A stretch of 64,000 nucleotides of DNA from Microbacterium hydrocarbonoxydans (lineage in GTDB: Bacteria; Actinomycetota; Actinomycetes; Actinomycetales; Microbacteriaceae). How positions within the stretch are numbered: the stretch's first letter is position 1; each line of letters starts with the position of its first letter. Below, in pieces: positions 1 through 9,034 of this stretch. The stretch lies in assembly GCF_900105205.1 (NCBI RefSeq), contig NZ_FNSQ01000005.1:124001-188000 (forward strand), given 5' to 3'. The notes under the pieces are model-generated. The model made no database searches. It saw only the letters and a list, made by a program, of their open reading frames with translations, and was not told where the DNA came from. Made by a program: the position numbers and the translations under genes.

Positions 1-1176
1 GCAGGCAAGCCCGTCACGCGGATGTCGACGCTGCGCGCGATCGTCACGGCGCTGGTCAGCGTCATCGTGCTGCTGGTCGTCGCCATTCCGTCGATGTCGA
101 TGCGCCTCGGTCTGCCCGATGGCGCCAGCGAACCGTCCGATTCCACGAGTTACCGCGCGTTCCACGCCGTCGACGACCAGTTCGGAGAAGGTGCGAACGG
201 GCCACTGCTAGTCACGGCGACCCTCGACGACGCCGTGAGCGACGACGATCTGCTCGCCACACAGGTCGAGATCGCCCAGACGCTGTCCGACCAGGATGAC
301 GTCGACGCTGTCGCACCCATCGCGACGTCGGACGACAACACCCTCCTCGCGTTCCAGGTGCTCCCCGCAGAGGGCCCGAACAGCGCCTCGACCGAGAAGC
401 TCGTGCAGGACATCCGGTCGCTGCCGCAGCTCGACGGGGGCATCACACTCGGCGTGGCGGGCCAGGCGGCGACCAACATCGACATCTCCGAGGCACTGGC
501 CGGCGTCCTGCCGCTCTACCTCGTGGTCGTCGTCGGGCTCTCGCTGCTGATCATGATCGTCGTGTTCCGTTCGCTGCTGGTCCCGATCATCGCGACCGGA
601 GGGTTCGTCCTGTCGCTCTTCGCGACCTACGGACTCATCGTCGCCGTGTTCCAGTGGGGCTGGGGCGCCGAGATCATCGGCCTGCACAGCACGGGTCCCA
701 TCCTGAGCTTCCTCCCGGTCATCCTCGTCGGCATCCTGTTCGGGCTCGCGATGGACTATCAACTGTTCCTCGCCTCGGGCATGCGAGAGGCGTACGTGCA
801 CGGCGCCTCGGCGCGCGACGCCGTGGCCCAGGGATTCCGGGCCGGGCGCTCGGTCGTCGTCGCGGCCGCACTGATCATGGTGTCGGTCTTCGGAGGGTTC
901 ATCTTCTCGGAGTCGACGATCATCCGATCGATCGGCTTCGGGCTCGCCTTCGGGGTGCTGCTCGACGCCTTCGTCGTGCGGATGCTCCTCATGCCGGCGC
1001 TCATGCACCTGCTCGGTCGATCGGCCTGGTGGCTGCCGCGGTGGCTCGACCGCATCCTCCCCAACGTCGACATGGAGGGCGCGGCTCTCGAGCGCGACCA
1101 CCCCGGGGTGCGGACCGACACGGTCACCGTCGTGACACCCGGCGAGAAGTCGGAGGGGAAGACCGCCGTCAGCTGA
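1..1176 (+). CDS. MMPL family transporter, C-terminal part (5' end outside window)
   Basis: The reading frame is open from base 1, so the gene starts upstream; 391 residues are visible. The fragment opens with a transmembrane helix (about residues 8-30), then an extracytoplasmic loop of roughly 130 residues, then a cluster of five or six helices ending near residue 340 and a short charged tail. The motif GLAMDYQLFL (about 247-256) is the Asp-Tyr proton-relay signature of MMPL/RND-superfamily transporters. This is therefore the second half (second loop plus TM7-12) of a two-repeat exporter of lipids or hydrophobic compounds in the cytoplasmic membrane. The substrate cannot be told. It ends at a TGA and is followed by about 320 bases of palindromic repeats. 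Confidence 0.88.
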   Translation, partial: AGKPVTRMSTLRAIVTALVSVIVLLVVAIPSMSMRLGLPDGASEPSDSTSYRAFHAVDDQFGEGANGPLLVTATLDDAVSDDDLLATQVEIAQTLSDQDDVDAVAPIATSDDNTLLAFQVLPAEGPNSASTEKLVQDIRSLPQLDGGITLGVAGQAATNIDISEALAGVLPLYLVVVVGLSLLIMIVVFRSLLVPIIATGGFVLSLFATYGLIVAVFQWGWGAEIIGLHSTGPILSFLPVILVGILFGLAMDYQLFLASGMREAYVHGASARDAVAQGFRAGRSVVVAAALIMVSVFGGFIFSESTIIRSIGFGLAFGVLLDAFVVRMLLMPALMHLLGRSAWWLPRWLDRILPNVDMEGAALERDHPGVRTDTVTVVTPGEKSEGKTAVS

Positions 1177-1260
1177 GCCGTCCGGCTCTTCGGGCAGGCT
1201 CTGGCTGCGGTGTCGTTGGCCCCGTTCCGTATGCCTGCCCGTCCGCCGGTGCCCCAGCTA

Positions 1261-1340
1261 CACATGCATGCCCAGATCACAGATGCAGGCCGGATCCCGG
1301 CCCCTGGGCCTGCATTGGTTGTCCGAGCATGCAACTGTCC
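1261..1340. repeat. Palindromic intergenic repeat, family A, degenerate copy
   Basis: The 38 bases at 1261-1298 recur exactly at 1374-1411. The 3' arm (1306-1340) is a diverged version of the right arm of the second copy: it keeps GGCCTGCAT and GCATGCA but has lost the central match. It looks like a decayed REP-like element. Nothing coding is seen between 1177 and 1497. Confidence 0.75.
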
Positions 1341-1373
1341 TCACGTCCGCGACCGGGCCCGGTGCCCCCGTTT

Positions 1374-1454
1374 CACATGCATGCCCAGATCACAGATGCA
1401 GGCCGGATCCCGGGGGTTCTCGGCCTGCATGTGTGATCTGGGCATGCAGCTGTC
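1374..1454. repeat. Palindromic intergenic repeat, family A, intact copy
   Basis: The left arm (1376-1405) and right arm (1421-1449) are almost perfect reverse complements around a 15-base centre, predicting a stem of nearly 30 base pairs. The core ATGCCCAGATCACA reappears in another copy at 42353-42422. It lies 44 bases before the start of the zinc-finger gene and could act as a terminator for the MMPL gene, but there is no T tract. Confidence 0.8.
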
Positions 1455-1497
1455 AAGCCGCGGGCTCGATGTCGGCACCTCGGCCTACAGTGAGCGG

Positions 1498-1848
1498 ATG
1501 ACCCAGGATGCCCGCACACGACTCGAGCTGCTGCGCACGCAGGCGGCCGAGCGGGTCGAGACGACGGCGGCCACGCTCGCCGAGCTGATGCACGACAGGG
1601 AGGGCTCGAACGACGACGACGAGCACGACCCCGAGGGCGTCACGCTCTCGTCGGAGTGGTCACGGCTGACCGGGCTCGCGGAGGCGGCAGCATCCGAACT
1701 CCGACAGGTCGACGACGCACTCGCCCGACTGGACGCCGACACCTACGGCGTGTGCGCGAACTGCGGCCGACCGATTCCCGGAGCGCGACTCGAGGTCCGC
1801 CCATTCGCCACCCACTGCGTCGCCTGCGCGGAGAAGCTCGGCCTCTGA
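1498..1848 (+). CDS. DksA/TraR-type C4 zinc-finger protein
   Basis: A 116-residue protein. The N-terminal 75 residues are charged and helical (probable coiled coil, with an acidic patch at 38-46). A C4 zinc finger follows with Cys86, Cys89, Cys107 and Cys110 in the CANCGRPIPGARLEVRP pattern typical of the TraR/DksA family, including short actinobacterial RNA polymerase-binding homologues. The ATG at 1498 was chosen because the residues upstream in the same frame are encoded by the palindromic repeats. Regulation of transcription through RNA polymerase is inferred from the family; the acidic coiled-coil tip of DksA is not clearly conserved. A second paralogue lies at 50423-50752. Confidence 0.82.
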   Translation: MTQDARTRLELLRTQAAERVETTAATLAELMHDREGSNDDDEHDPEGVTLSSEWSRLTGLAEAAASELRQVDDALARLDADTYGVCANCGRPIPGARLEVRPFATHCVACAEKLGL

Positions 1849-1883
1849 AACTCGGCCTCTGAACTCGGCCTCTGAACTCGGCC
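1837..1883. repeat. 13-bp tandem repeat over the stop codon of the DksA-like gene
   Basis: Three copies of CTCGGCCTCTGAA start at 1837, 1851 and 1864, followed by a partial copy at 1877. The first copy contains the last codons and the TGA of the DksA-like gene, so the gene end has been duplicated twice downstream. One extra A separates copies 1 and 2. Confidence 0.85.
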
Positions 1884-1927
1884 GCGCGCCCCGCACCGGC
1901 GCCCACGAACCTCGCGCCGCGCGAACC

Positions 1928-2518
1928 TCAGGCGAGGACGGTCGGCCAGGAGGCCACGCGGATCCCCTGCCACAACCGGGCGAGCCGGTCGGCCATGACG
2001 ATCGACGGGTCGAGAAGCCACTGCACCTGGAGTCCGTCTGCAGCGGCGATGACGAGATCCGCGACGTAGGGGACGTCGACGTCAGGGCCCATCCGCTCCG
2101 CAGCCTGGTCGTGGGCGACCGCGTCGGCGATGAGCCTGCGCACCCACGCGAAGCGCTCCTCGAAGAAGACCCTCGCCGGGTGACCTTCGATCGTCGCCTC
2201 GGCCGAGTACTCGACATACAGCCGCACGAGTCCAGGGACGGAGGCGTTGTGCGCGATCACGTCGAGGAACCCGTCGATGCCCCGCCCTGGAGGCGAGAAC
2301 TGCTCGTGGTCACGTTCGTCGCGCGCTCGCAGCACTTCGAGGAACAGCTCTTCCCTTGTGCTGAAGTAGTGCATCAATCCGGCCTGGGTCAGCCCGACCC
2401 TCGTGGCGATCTCGCGGTTCGACGCCTTGCGGGTGCCGAGTTCGGCGACGACGTCGAGCGCCACGGCGAGGATCTCGGCACGTCTTGCAACCCCTTTGGC
2501 GTAGGAGCCACGACCCAT
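1928..2518 (-). CDS. TetR/AcrR family transcriptional regulator
   Basis: A 196-residue protein. The N-terminal helix-turn-helix (about residues 15-60) contains NREIATRVGLTQAGLMHYF followed by REELF, the standard TetR DNA-binding pattern. The remaining 130 residues are the helical ligand-binding and dimerisation region, ending in a C-terminal part like that of the TetR_C_6 group. The start ATG follows a basic GRGSYAKG segment. The gene is convergent with the DksA-like gene and separated from its palindrome-rich upstream region. No matching transporter is adjacent on the same strand, so its target is unknown; the MMPL gene at the window edge is a plausible candidate. Confidence 0.85.
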   Translation of the reverse strand: MGRGSYAKGVARRAEILAVALDVVAELGTRKASNREIATRVGLTQAGLMHYFSTREELFLEVLRARDERDHEQFSPPGRGIDGFLDVIAHNASVPGLVRLYVEYSAEATIEGHPARVFFEERFAWVRRLIADAVAHDQAAERMGPDVDVPYVADLVIAAADGLQVQWLLDPSIVMADRLARLWQGIRVASWPTVLA

Positions 2519-2612
2519 GATGCCCCTTCGCCGAAGCTCCGGCCGCCTTAGGTGGCGTGCCTCAACCGGTGATTCCGCTCAGAGTCTACGCGATGCTCCA
2601 ATGGGATCGCGC

Positions 2613-2654
2613 GAAGAGAGGGGATGACAGGCGCGTTCGTCATCCCCTCTCTTC
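2613..2654. terminator. Perfect 16-bp stem-loop
   Basis: Arms 2613-2628 and 2639-2654 are exact reverse complements (GAAGAGAGGGGATGAC and its complement) around a 10-base loop. There is no T run on either side. It sits just past the stop codon of the possible gene remnant at 2667-2738 on the minus strand, as a terminator would. Confidence 0.6.
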
Positions 2655-2666
2655 GATCACGATCGG

Positions 2667-2738
2667 TCACTTGTAACAGAAGGTGTAATGCCCCCCATTG
2701 TTGATCCACGTCCTGCCGGCCACGTCCAGAGTCGACGC
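2667..2738 (-). pseudogene. Possible C-terminal remnant of a minus-strand gene
   Basis: The minus strand encodes the sequence GRTWINNGGHYTFCYK before a stop at 2667, which is less GC-biased and more protein-like than the surrounding shadow frames. A stem-loop lies directly downstream. Upstream, the frame runs into Arg/Ser-rich sequence typical of noncoding GC-rich DNA and then overlaps the start of the next gene. A relict of a small secreted protein is possible; no family is recognised. Confidence 0.2.
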
Positions 2739-2856
2739 GGAGGACGGGCGGCGAGGGGCGTGGAACGGGCGGCGAGCGAAGCGGTGACTCATCCGGCGGG
2801 ACCGGATCGACAGTCCGCCCCTGCCGCACCACGAGCGAGAAGTAGGCTGAGGCATC

Positions 2857-3750
2857 ATGGACGAGTTCATCCGGGGTTTCTGGATCTTTGCGGGCAGTTA
2901 CTGGTGGCTCGTCTTCCCGATCCTGGGTATGGCCGGCGGAGCTGCGAAGGCCTGGGAGCGCAGCGCGAAGCGCCGACACGAGCGCCGACTCGAGACGCTG
3001 CGCGTCAAGGCCGACCTCAAGCGCGCGCAGCTCGAAGCACGGGGACAGACACGGCGCACCGAGCCCGAGATCCTCGACACGACGGCATCCGTCGCACCGA
3101 ACCACCTGCTCGAGCGCCTGTTCTCCGAGCACGACGAGATCACCGCCCGCTGGCTCGACTATGAGCTCGACGTGGCGAAGCTCATCGCCTTCCCCGCCAT
3201 GAGCGACGGACGCCAGCCGCTGGTCGCCGCGTTCCTGCGGGCCAAGAAGACCGCGGATGCCCTGCGCCCTGACGCTGCGGACGCGAGAGTGACCGAGCAG
3301 CAGGTGTCGGAGTACCTGGATGCGGTCGGAGCCTACGCCGTCGCCTTCGAGATCGCCGAACGGGATGCGCGGCGGCTGCGTGATTCCACCTTCACCGAGC
3401 CCGAGCGCAAGCGTCTCGACCGCGCCCAGCAGCTGCTCAAGGTCGCCGTCGACGAGTCGGCCACCCAGGCCGAGCGCAACGTCGCCTATCGGCGGGTGCG
3501 CGACGAGCTCGAAGGGCTGATCCTGCTCAGCGACGAGGCCGTGCAGGTGCTGGAGAAGCAGGTCGCCCGCGAACTCCCGGCCTCGAGCGCCGCCACGACG
3601 CCCGAACCCGAGTCGACCCCCTCCGCGTCAGCACCCGAGTCCCCGTCAGCGCCCGCGCCGGAACCGGAGCCGGAGCGGATGCCGCTCGCCGACCGTCCAC
3701 CCGCTCCGCGTTCCACCCCTCCGCGCACATTCCCCGGCGCTGACGCATGA
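2857..3750 (+). CDS. Conserved hypothetical protein with one membrane helix and a coiled-coil region
   Basis: A 297-residue protein. One N-terminal hydrophobic segment (about residues 6-27, rich in Trp and Phe) is followed by a basic helix (ERSAKRRHERRLETLRVKAD) and a long charged helical region to about residue 235. A Pro/Ser/Ala/Glu-rich, probably disordered tail completes it. It resembles actinobacterial membrane-anchored proteins of unknown function. Its stop codon overlaps the start of the following SDR gene in ATGA form, so the two are co-transcribed. No catalytic motif is seen. Confidence 0.8.
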   Translation: MDEFIRGFWIFAGSYWWLVFPILGMAGGAAKAWERSAKRRHERRLETLRVKADLKRAQLEARGQTRRTEPEILDTTASVAPNHLLERLFSEHDEITARWLDYELDVAKLIAFPAMSDGRQPLVAAFLRAKKTADALRPDAADARVTEQQVSEYLDAVGAYAVAFEIAERDARRLRDSTFTEPERKRLDRAQQLLKVAVDESATQAERNVAYRRVRDELEGLILLSDEAVQVLEKQVARELPASSAATTPEPESTPSASAPESPSAPAPEPEPERMPLADRPPAPRSTPPRTFPGADA

Positions 3751-4589
3751 CGCCGAAGACGGTCGTCCTGACCGGCGCCTCGGACGGCATCGGTGCGGCC
3801 GCCGCACGACAGCTGGCGGCATCCGGTCACCGGCTCATTCTCGTCGGCCGTTCCGTCGACAAGATGCGCGCGGTCGGCGAGGAGACCGGTGCCGAGTGGT
3901 TCACCGCCGACTTCGCCCGGCTCGACGACGTGCGCGAACTCGCGACGACGATCGCCGGGGTCGTCGGCGATACCGGCATCCAGGTGCTCGCGAACAATGC
4001 CGGAGGCATCTTCGGAGACCGCACTCCGACCGTCGACGGCTTCGAGAAGACGATGCAGGTGAACCATCTCGCGCCGTTCCTGCTGACGAACCTGCTGCTC
4101 CCGCAGCTGCGCGCCGGCGGCGCCGCGATCATCAACACGTCGAGCGTGGCCCACCGCCTGTTCGGACGTATCGACATCGACGACCTCGATAACGAGAAGG
4201 ACTTCAGTGCGAACCGCGCCTACGGCGACGCCAAGCTCGCCAACGTGCTCTTCACGAAGAGCCTGCACGCCAAGTTCCACGATGAGGGCCTCACCTCGGT
4301 GGCGTTCCACCCCGGCACCGTGCAGACCAACTTCGCCTCGGACTCGAACACGGTGATGCGGTTCGTCTACCGCACCCCGCTCAAGCATCTGCTCCTCATC
4401 AACAGCGAGAAGGGCGGCGACACCCTCAGCTGGTTCATCGAGGGAACCCCCGACGAGACCTGGGTCTCCGGCGCTTACTATGACGAGCGGGTGCTGACCA
4501 GACGCGTCAATCCGCGGATCGAAGGCGCCGCGCTGGCGGAGTCCTTGTGGCAGAAGAGCGCGGAACTCGTCGGTATCGACGCGAGCTGA
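3747..4589 (+). CDS. SDR family oxidoreductase (retinol dehydrogenase-like)
   Basis: A 280-residue short-chain dehydrogenase. The nucleotide-binding motif TGASDGIG is at residues 9-16, NNAGG near 84, the catalytic serine in NTSSVAH near 134, and the YGDAK (YxxxK) catalytic pair near 159-163. Length and the PGTVQTNF segment fit the WW-oxidoreductase/retinol-dehydrogenase-like branch, which uses NAD(P)H on small carbonyls or alcohols in the cytoplasm. The substrate is not predictable. The start ATG overlaps the stop of the upstream gene by 4 bases. A stem-loop follows immediately after the stop. Confidence 0.88.
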   Translation: MTPKTVVLTGASDGIGAAAARQLAASGHRLILVGRSVDKMRAVGEETGAEWFTADFARLDDVRELATTIAGVVGDTGIQVLANNAGGIFGDRTPTVDGFEKTMQVNHLAPFLLTNLLLPQLRAGGAAIINTSSVAHRLFGRIDIDDLDNEKDFSANRAYGDAKLANVLFTKSLHAKFHDEGLTSVAFHPGTVQTNFASDSNTVMRFVYRTPLKHLLLINSEKGGDTLSWFIEGTPDETWVSGAYYDERVLTRRVNPRIEGAALAESLWQKSAELVGIDAS

Positions 4590-4616
4590 GCATCCGCGCC
4601 CCCACGGCGCGGATGC
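4590..4616. terminator. Bidirectional stem-loop between convergent genes
   Basis: Perfect 11-bp arms GCATCCGCGCC (4590-4600) and GGCGCGGATGC (4606-4616) enclose a 5-base loop directly after the SDR stop codon and before the end of the convergent surface-protein gene. No T tract follows. Confidence 0.6.
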
Positions 4617-4658
4617 CCAGCCCGAATCACCTGCGATCCCGGATGCGGTCCCGGATGC

Positions 4659-7600
4659 TCAGCTGCGCCGCGGGCGACGCACGGTGATCAACGCGGCTCC
4701 GAGCAGCGCCGCGACGGATGCGATGCCCGCAAGCGTCCAGGCCGCCGCAGCGTCCGCACCGGTCACGGCCAGCGCGGGCGCCACCGTGAGCTCGTTGACC
4801 AGGGAGAGCTCTGCCGTCGTGCCGGGCTCACCGGTGACGGTGACGACCGCTCTGACGCTTCCGGCATCCGTGCTCACCGACACGTTGTCGGCGTCACTGC
4901 TCCAGTCCGCACCGCTCCACCGGATCTGATCGGGCAGCGCAGCGGCGTGCTCTTCGACCTGCACCTCGGTCCCCAGAGGAAGGTCGTCGATGACGGCCGG
5001 CTCTCCCGGGGTGAGGTCGAGATCGCGCGTCTGCGACTCTCCGAGAAGGTCGGTCCACGACACGGTCACCGGGAACACCGTCGAGGCCGAGCGGCTCGCT
5101 CCCTCTCCCGTCACCGACTTCGTGATCGTGAGCTCTCCGAGCGAGGCCACCGCCGTGTTGACCAGGGCCACCTCGGCCGTGTCCGCCGCGCCGATGGTGA
5201 CGACTGCGGTGGTGTCCTCAGCAGCGGTCACCCGGTCCCCGCTCCACGCGGGATCTGCCCAGGTGAACCGAGCGCTCGCTTCCGAGGGCGTCTCCACCAG
5301 CGTCACCTCGGTGCCGTGCGGCAGCTCCCGCGGGAACACCGCAGGCGAGCCGTCGGTCGGGACCTGGATCTCCTCGGACCGCTCCCCGTCCCCGTCGATC
5401 CACGACGCCGTCACGGTCACCGACTCCGGAACCTCCGCGTCGCCCTCGGCGATGCCGGCGATGCTCTTGGTGATCGAGAACGAGCCCGGTGCCCAGGTCG
5501 CCTCATTCACCACCGTGACGAGCGCTTCCGCGCCCTGCTGATCGGAGACCGTGACCGTGGCGGAGCCGTCTCCGGCATCCGCGACTCCGCTCCCCGAGAT
5601 GGTGATCGAACCCCACACCACCGTGTCGAAGTCGGGCCGCGCGCCTTCGGTGATCGTCACGACGGTGCCCGCCGGCAGATCGATCCCCAGAGGCGTCGGC
5701 TCGAGGGCGTTGATGGTCAGATCCCGAGACTGCTCATCACCGTCCTCGTCGACCCAGGTCGCGGTCACCGGGAACTCGGTCGACGGCTGGACCTCGGTCG
5801 AGGCCTCCCCGGCGATGCCCTTCAACAGGCTGATGCCGGCGGTGGAGGTCGCGGCGTGGTTCTCCAGAGTCACCGTCGCGTCGGCGGTACGTCCGACGGC
5901 CACGACCGCGGAGAGCCCATCGACGCTCACGCCCGTCCCCGACCAGGTCGGAGCGCCCCAGGCGATGCTCGACCCGTCCGACAGAGGAGTCTCCGTCAGG
6001 GTGACCTCGGTCCCGATCAAGAGGTCCTCCCCGAGCGGCACGGGGGTGCCGTCCGTGGGAACCGTCAGGGTCTTCGACCCCGGCGTCCCCTCCTGATCCC
6101 AGCTAGCCGTGACCGTCACCGCGTCCGGCACGGCCGGGTTGTCGGCCTGCGCTCCGGTGACCGTCTTCACGATCGAGAACGTGCCGACCGTCCGCGAGAC
6201 GGTGTTCGTCAGTGTGACCGTCGCCGGCGTCACCGCGTGAGCCGCCGTGACCGTCACGCTTCCCGGTGCGAAGACGGGCTCTCCCCAGGTGAACCGGTCA
6301 TCGTTCGCGGGGCGCGCCTCACTGAACCGGACCGTCGCGCCGATCGGCAGATCGGCGAGCACGACCGGCTCGCCGGCGACCACATCGACCGTGCGTGCAG
6401 GCTGCGAGGGGAAGCCCGCACCGAGCGCACTCGTGTCGATCTGAGCCGTCACGCGGTACGTGCGGTCGGCGTCGACGAGACCGGCAGCCGGCCCCCCGAG
6501 CGCCTTCACGAGACTGATGGACCCCAGTCGAGCCTCGTTGGTGAGGGCGACCGACACGTTCGTCCCCGGAGTGATGGATGCCGTCGCCACGGTGCCGTCC
6601 TGGCTCACCGTCAGACCCGCTCCGGGTGCGAACACCGGCGTGCCGAAGGTGACACCCGGGATCGACGGGAACGTGGGCTCGGTGAGCTGGACGGTCCATC
6701 CGGTGCCGCGGGCATTGAGTCCGCTCACCGGTGCGCCGGTCAGCGGCACGCGCAGGTCGTACTCGTTCTGAGTGGTCCCCGCCGGGTCGATCTCCCTGAC
6801 GTGCACGGTGAAGGCGGCGTCGTCGGGCACGAACTCGGCGCCGGGGGTGTCGGCCAGGATCTTGTCGATCGAGACGGACCCGCGGGTGACGCCCTGACCG
6901 GTTCCGCTGCCGGAGTTGCTCTGGGTCGAGGTGGTCGTGAAGTTGATGCCGGAGCCGGTGAGCGTGTTGCTGTACTCGGTGCCCCTGGCATCCATTCCGC
7001 CGCTGGCCGTGCAGGTCGTATACGTGATGACGTACTGGTACTCCCGCGAGAAGCCGTCGCTCGTGCCCGTCGGGATCGGCAGGTCGGTGGGATCGATGTC
7101 GAACGTGATCACGTTGCCGTCGACCGTCGCCTCGGTGTCGGCGGCGAGGTCGACGGTGCTGAGACCGCCGTTCTGGATCTGGTCGCGTGCTTCGACCTTG
7201 AGGTTCATCCGCGCAGCCGTTCCCCCCGAAGGGTCGCCGGCCTCGCAGATCATCTGGGACGCCGAGAACGTGTCGGTCAGCGTGAGGGGGCCGTCGATGT
7301 CCTCGATCATCTGGCCGGGGATGCGGACGGCCCAGTTCAGGGTCGTCTGCGGCATGTGCTGCACGCCGTCGAGCGTGACGGCGGACGTGTTGATCTGGCC
7401 GCTCTTACCCTGGCTGCGGGCGGGGACGGATGCCGTGGTGCCGGCGACCTGTCCGTCGATGTCGACCCGGTTCGTGTATCCGGTGCCGCCGGCGGGGAGG
7501 TCGGTGGACGTGACGCAGGTCGTGTAGGTGATGACGTATCGGTAGTCGGAGGCCCGGAACTCGAGGTCCTCGTCATCGATGTCGAACCGGACCTGGAAGC

Positions 7601-8837
7601 CCTGCGCCGTGGAGAACACGGTGGTCGCGGTCAGTCGGGAGGTGATGTTCTGCTGCAGCCGGTTGCTCGGGCCGTAGCGCTCCGTCACCTGGAGGCCGCT
7701 GATCGTGTCGGTGCAGAGCTGGTGCCCCACTCCGAGCGCTTCCGTCATCGTGAAGCCATCCTTGCCGAGCAGCTGATCGCCCGGGATCGTCACGGTCCAC
7801 GCGACCTTGCCGTTGCGGTCGGCGCCGCCCAGCACGCTTCCGGACTTCGTCAGGTTCTGCTGCCACGGGAGGTTGCGCACCTCGCCGACGCCCGCGCCCG
7901 CGCTGCCCCAGCCCTCGACCTGGGCGGCGTTCTCGTACGTCGTGCCGGCGGGGTCGATCTGGCCGTCGGGCGTGCAGGTCTGGTAGGTCGCGCGATAGGT
8001 GACGTTCGCGTCGAATCCGGACGTGGGTGCGGTCAGCACCACGTCGAACTCGGTGGCGCCCGCGGCCGGGACCGTCGTCGCGAGTCCCGTGACGTTCACG
8101 ACCGTCGAGCCTCGGACGGTTTCGACCTTGAGCCCGGTGGGCGTGCAGAGTTCGTGTCCGGCACCGAGGGTGTCGTGCAGGGTCACTGTGTTCTGACCGA
8201 CCATGTTCGCGCCGGGGATGTCGACCGTCCAGGTCATCGACCAGTTGTCCTGGTTCATGACTCCGGACTTGGACACCTCGCCCGGCAGCTCGATGCCGTC
8301 GTCGATGCCGCCGGTACCGGGCAGGTCGACGATCACCGTCGCACCGTTGAGATCGAACTCGACGCCCTCCGCAGTCGTCGCGTTCGCGGCCTTCACCTCG
8401 AACTGCCACGCACCCTGCACGAGCTCCGGCGTGGCCTCGACCGCGTCCGTCAGCTCGCAGGTGGCGATGCTCGTGGCCGGGTCGGTGAGGCAGTTGCCCC
8501 ACACGACTGAGTTGCCCTCGTCGTCGGAGCCCAGCAGGGGGAACGGCACCGCCTGCGGGAAGGCGAGCTCCGGCGGCAGTCCGATCGTGAATGTGTCACC
8601 GGCGTGCGGGTCGGCAGCGCTGGCATCCCACGAGCCAGACACGGTCAGCCGGTCGCCCACCGTGGCCTGCGCATCTACAGGGGCGATGGCGACGGCGCCC
8701 ACGACGATCGCCGCGTTCGGTGCAGCGGCGGCCATCGACGGCATCGCCACCAGGCCGATCAGAGCGATTCCGACGGCGCTCAGCCCGGCGACGGTACGAC
8801 GCAGCAGCGACGGTGTTCCTGTTTTCGTGCGCGACAC
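4659..8837 (-). CDS. Large LPxTG-type (LAVTG) surface protein with six DUF5979-like repeats
   Basis: A 1392-residue secreted protein from a GTG start, chosen because a good ribosome site (GAGGAAAG) lies 7 bases before it; an in-frame extension to 9008 looks non-coding. A basic n-region and hydrophobic core (about residues 12-40) end in AAAAP as a signal peptide. The first half has adhesin-like beta domains with repeated patterns (WTVDIPG, NWAVRIPG; VTYTTC-like) resembling fimbrial isopeptide-domain proteins. The second half has six repeats of about 110 residues beginning like SITKSIAG or SIVKTVTG, of the DUF5979/SpaA-like type. The C-terminus has LAVTGA, a hydrophobic helix and RRPRRS, a sorting signal matching the LAxTG preference of class E sortases. 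It is probably an adhesin or pilin-like wall protein. No sortase gene is in the window. Confidence 0.88.
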   Translation of the reverse strand: MSRTKTGTPSLLRRTVAGLSAVGIALIGLVAMPSMAAAAPNAAIVVGAVAIAPVDAQATVGDRLTVSGSWDASAADPHAGDTFTIGLPPELAFPQAVPFPLLGSDDEGNSVVWGNCLTDPATSIATCELTDAVEATPELVQGAWQFEVKAANATTAEGVEFDLNGATVIVDLPGTGGIDDGIELPGEVSKSGVMNQDNWSMTWTVDIPGANMVGQNTVTLHDTLGAGHELCTPTGLKVETVRGSTVVNVTGLATTVPAAGATEFDVVLTAPTSGFDANVTYRATYQTCTPDGQIDPAGTTYENAAQVEGWGSAGAGVGEVRNLPWQQNLTKSGSVLGGADRNGKVAWTVTIPGDQLLGKDGFTMTEALGVGHQLCTDTISGLQVTERYGPSNRLQQNITSRLTATTVFSTAQGFQVRFDIDDEDLEFRASDYRYVITYTTCVTSTDLPAGGTGYTNRVDIDGQVAGTTASVPARSQGKSGQINTSAVTLDGVQHMPQTTLNWAVRIPGQMIEDIDGPLTLTDTFSASQMICEAGDPSGGTAARMNLKVEARDQIQNGGLSTVDLAADTEATVDGNVITFDIDPTDLPIPTGTSDGFSREYQYVITYTTCTASGGMDARGTEYSNTLTGSGINFTTTSTQSNSGSGTGQGVTRGSVSIDKILADTPGAEFVPDDAAFTVHVREIDPAGTTQNEYDLRVPLTGAPVSGLNARGTGWTVQLTEPTFPSIPGVTFGTPVFAPGAGLTVSQDGTVATASITPGTNVSVALTNEARLGSISLVKALGGPAAGLVDADRTYRVTAQIDTSALGAGFPSQPARTVDVVAGEPVVLADLPIGATVRFSEARPANDDRFTWGEPVFAPGSVTVTAAHAVTPATVTLTNTVSRTVGTFSIVKTVTGAQADNPAVPDAVTVTASWDQEGTPGSKTLTVPTDGTPVPLGEDLLIGTEVTLTETPLSDGSSIAWGAPTWSGTGVSVDGLSAVVAVGRTADATVTLENHAATSTAGISLLKGIAGEASTEVQPSTEFPVTATWVDEDGDEQSRDLTINALEPTPLGIDLPAGTVVTITEGARPDFDTVVWGSITISGSGVADAGDGSATVTVSDQQGAEALVTVVNEATWAPGSFSITKSIAGIAEGDAEVPESVTVTASWIDGDGERSEEIQVPTDGSPAVFPRELPHGTEVTLVETPSEASARFTWADPAWSGDRVTAAEDTTAVVTIGAADTAEVALVNTAVASLGELTITKSVTGEGASRSASTVFPVTVSWTDLLGESQTRDLDLTPGEPAVIDDLPLGTEVQVEEHAAALPDQIRWSGADWSSDADNVSVSTDAGSVRAVVTVTGEPGTTAELSLVNELTVAPALAVTGADAAAAWTLAGIASVAALLGAALITVRRPRRS

Positions 8838-9034
8838 AGCGAAGCTTTCCTCTCCCCAGAGCGTCACCAGCAGCAGGCCAGAGGCCTGGGGATGAACTGC
8901 GGACGCTCCCCGATGCGCTGCGGTCCATGCCAGCAACGCCTCAGATATCCTGAGGGACGCCCGCCCGGGACTCTGACCGGATGCCGTTTTTTCACCCCGT
9001 GTTTTCACCCCTTCCCGTCGAAGCGAGGACCCGC
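8838..9034. promoter_or_regulatory. Divergent intergenic region between the surface-protein gene and a small gene
   Basis: These 197 bases separate two divergent starts. The minus-strand ribosome site GAGGAAAG is at its left edge and a plus-strand GCGAGGA at its right edge. No convincing -35/-10 pair or operator is recognised by eye. Confidence 0.35.

Noticed and set aside
1261..1454. CRISPR-like repeats (two exact 38-base copies)
   Set aside because: Only two copies, palindromic with decayed second arm, and no cas genes; fits a REP-like element better.
4947..8510. Open frame of 1187 codons on the plus strand
   Set aside because: Arg/His/Asp-rich antisense shadow of the LAVTG surface-protein gene, a common effect of high GC; no domain seen.
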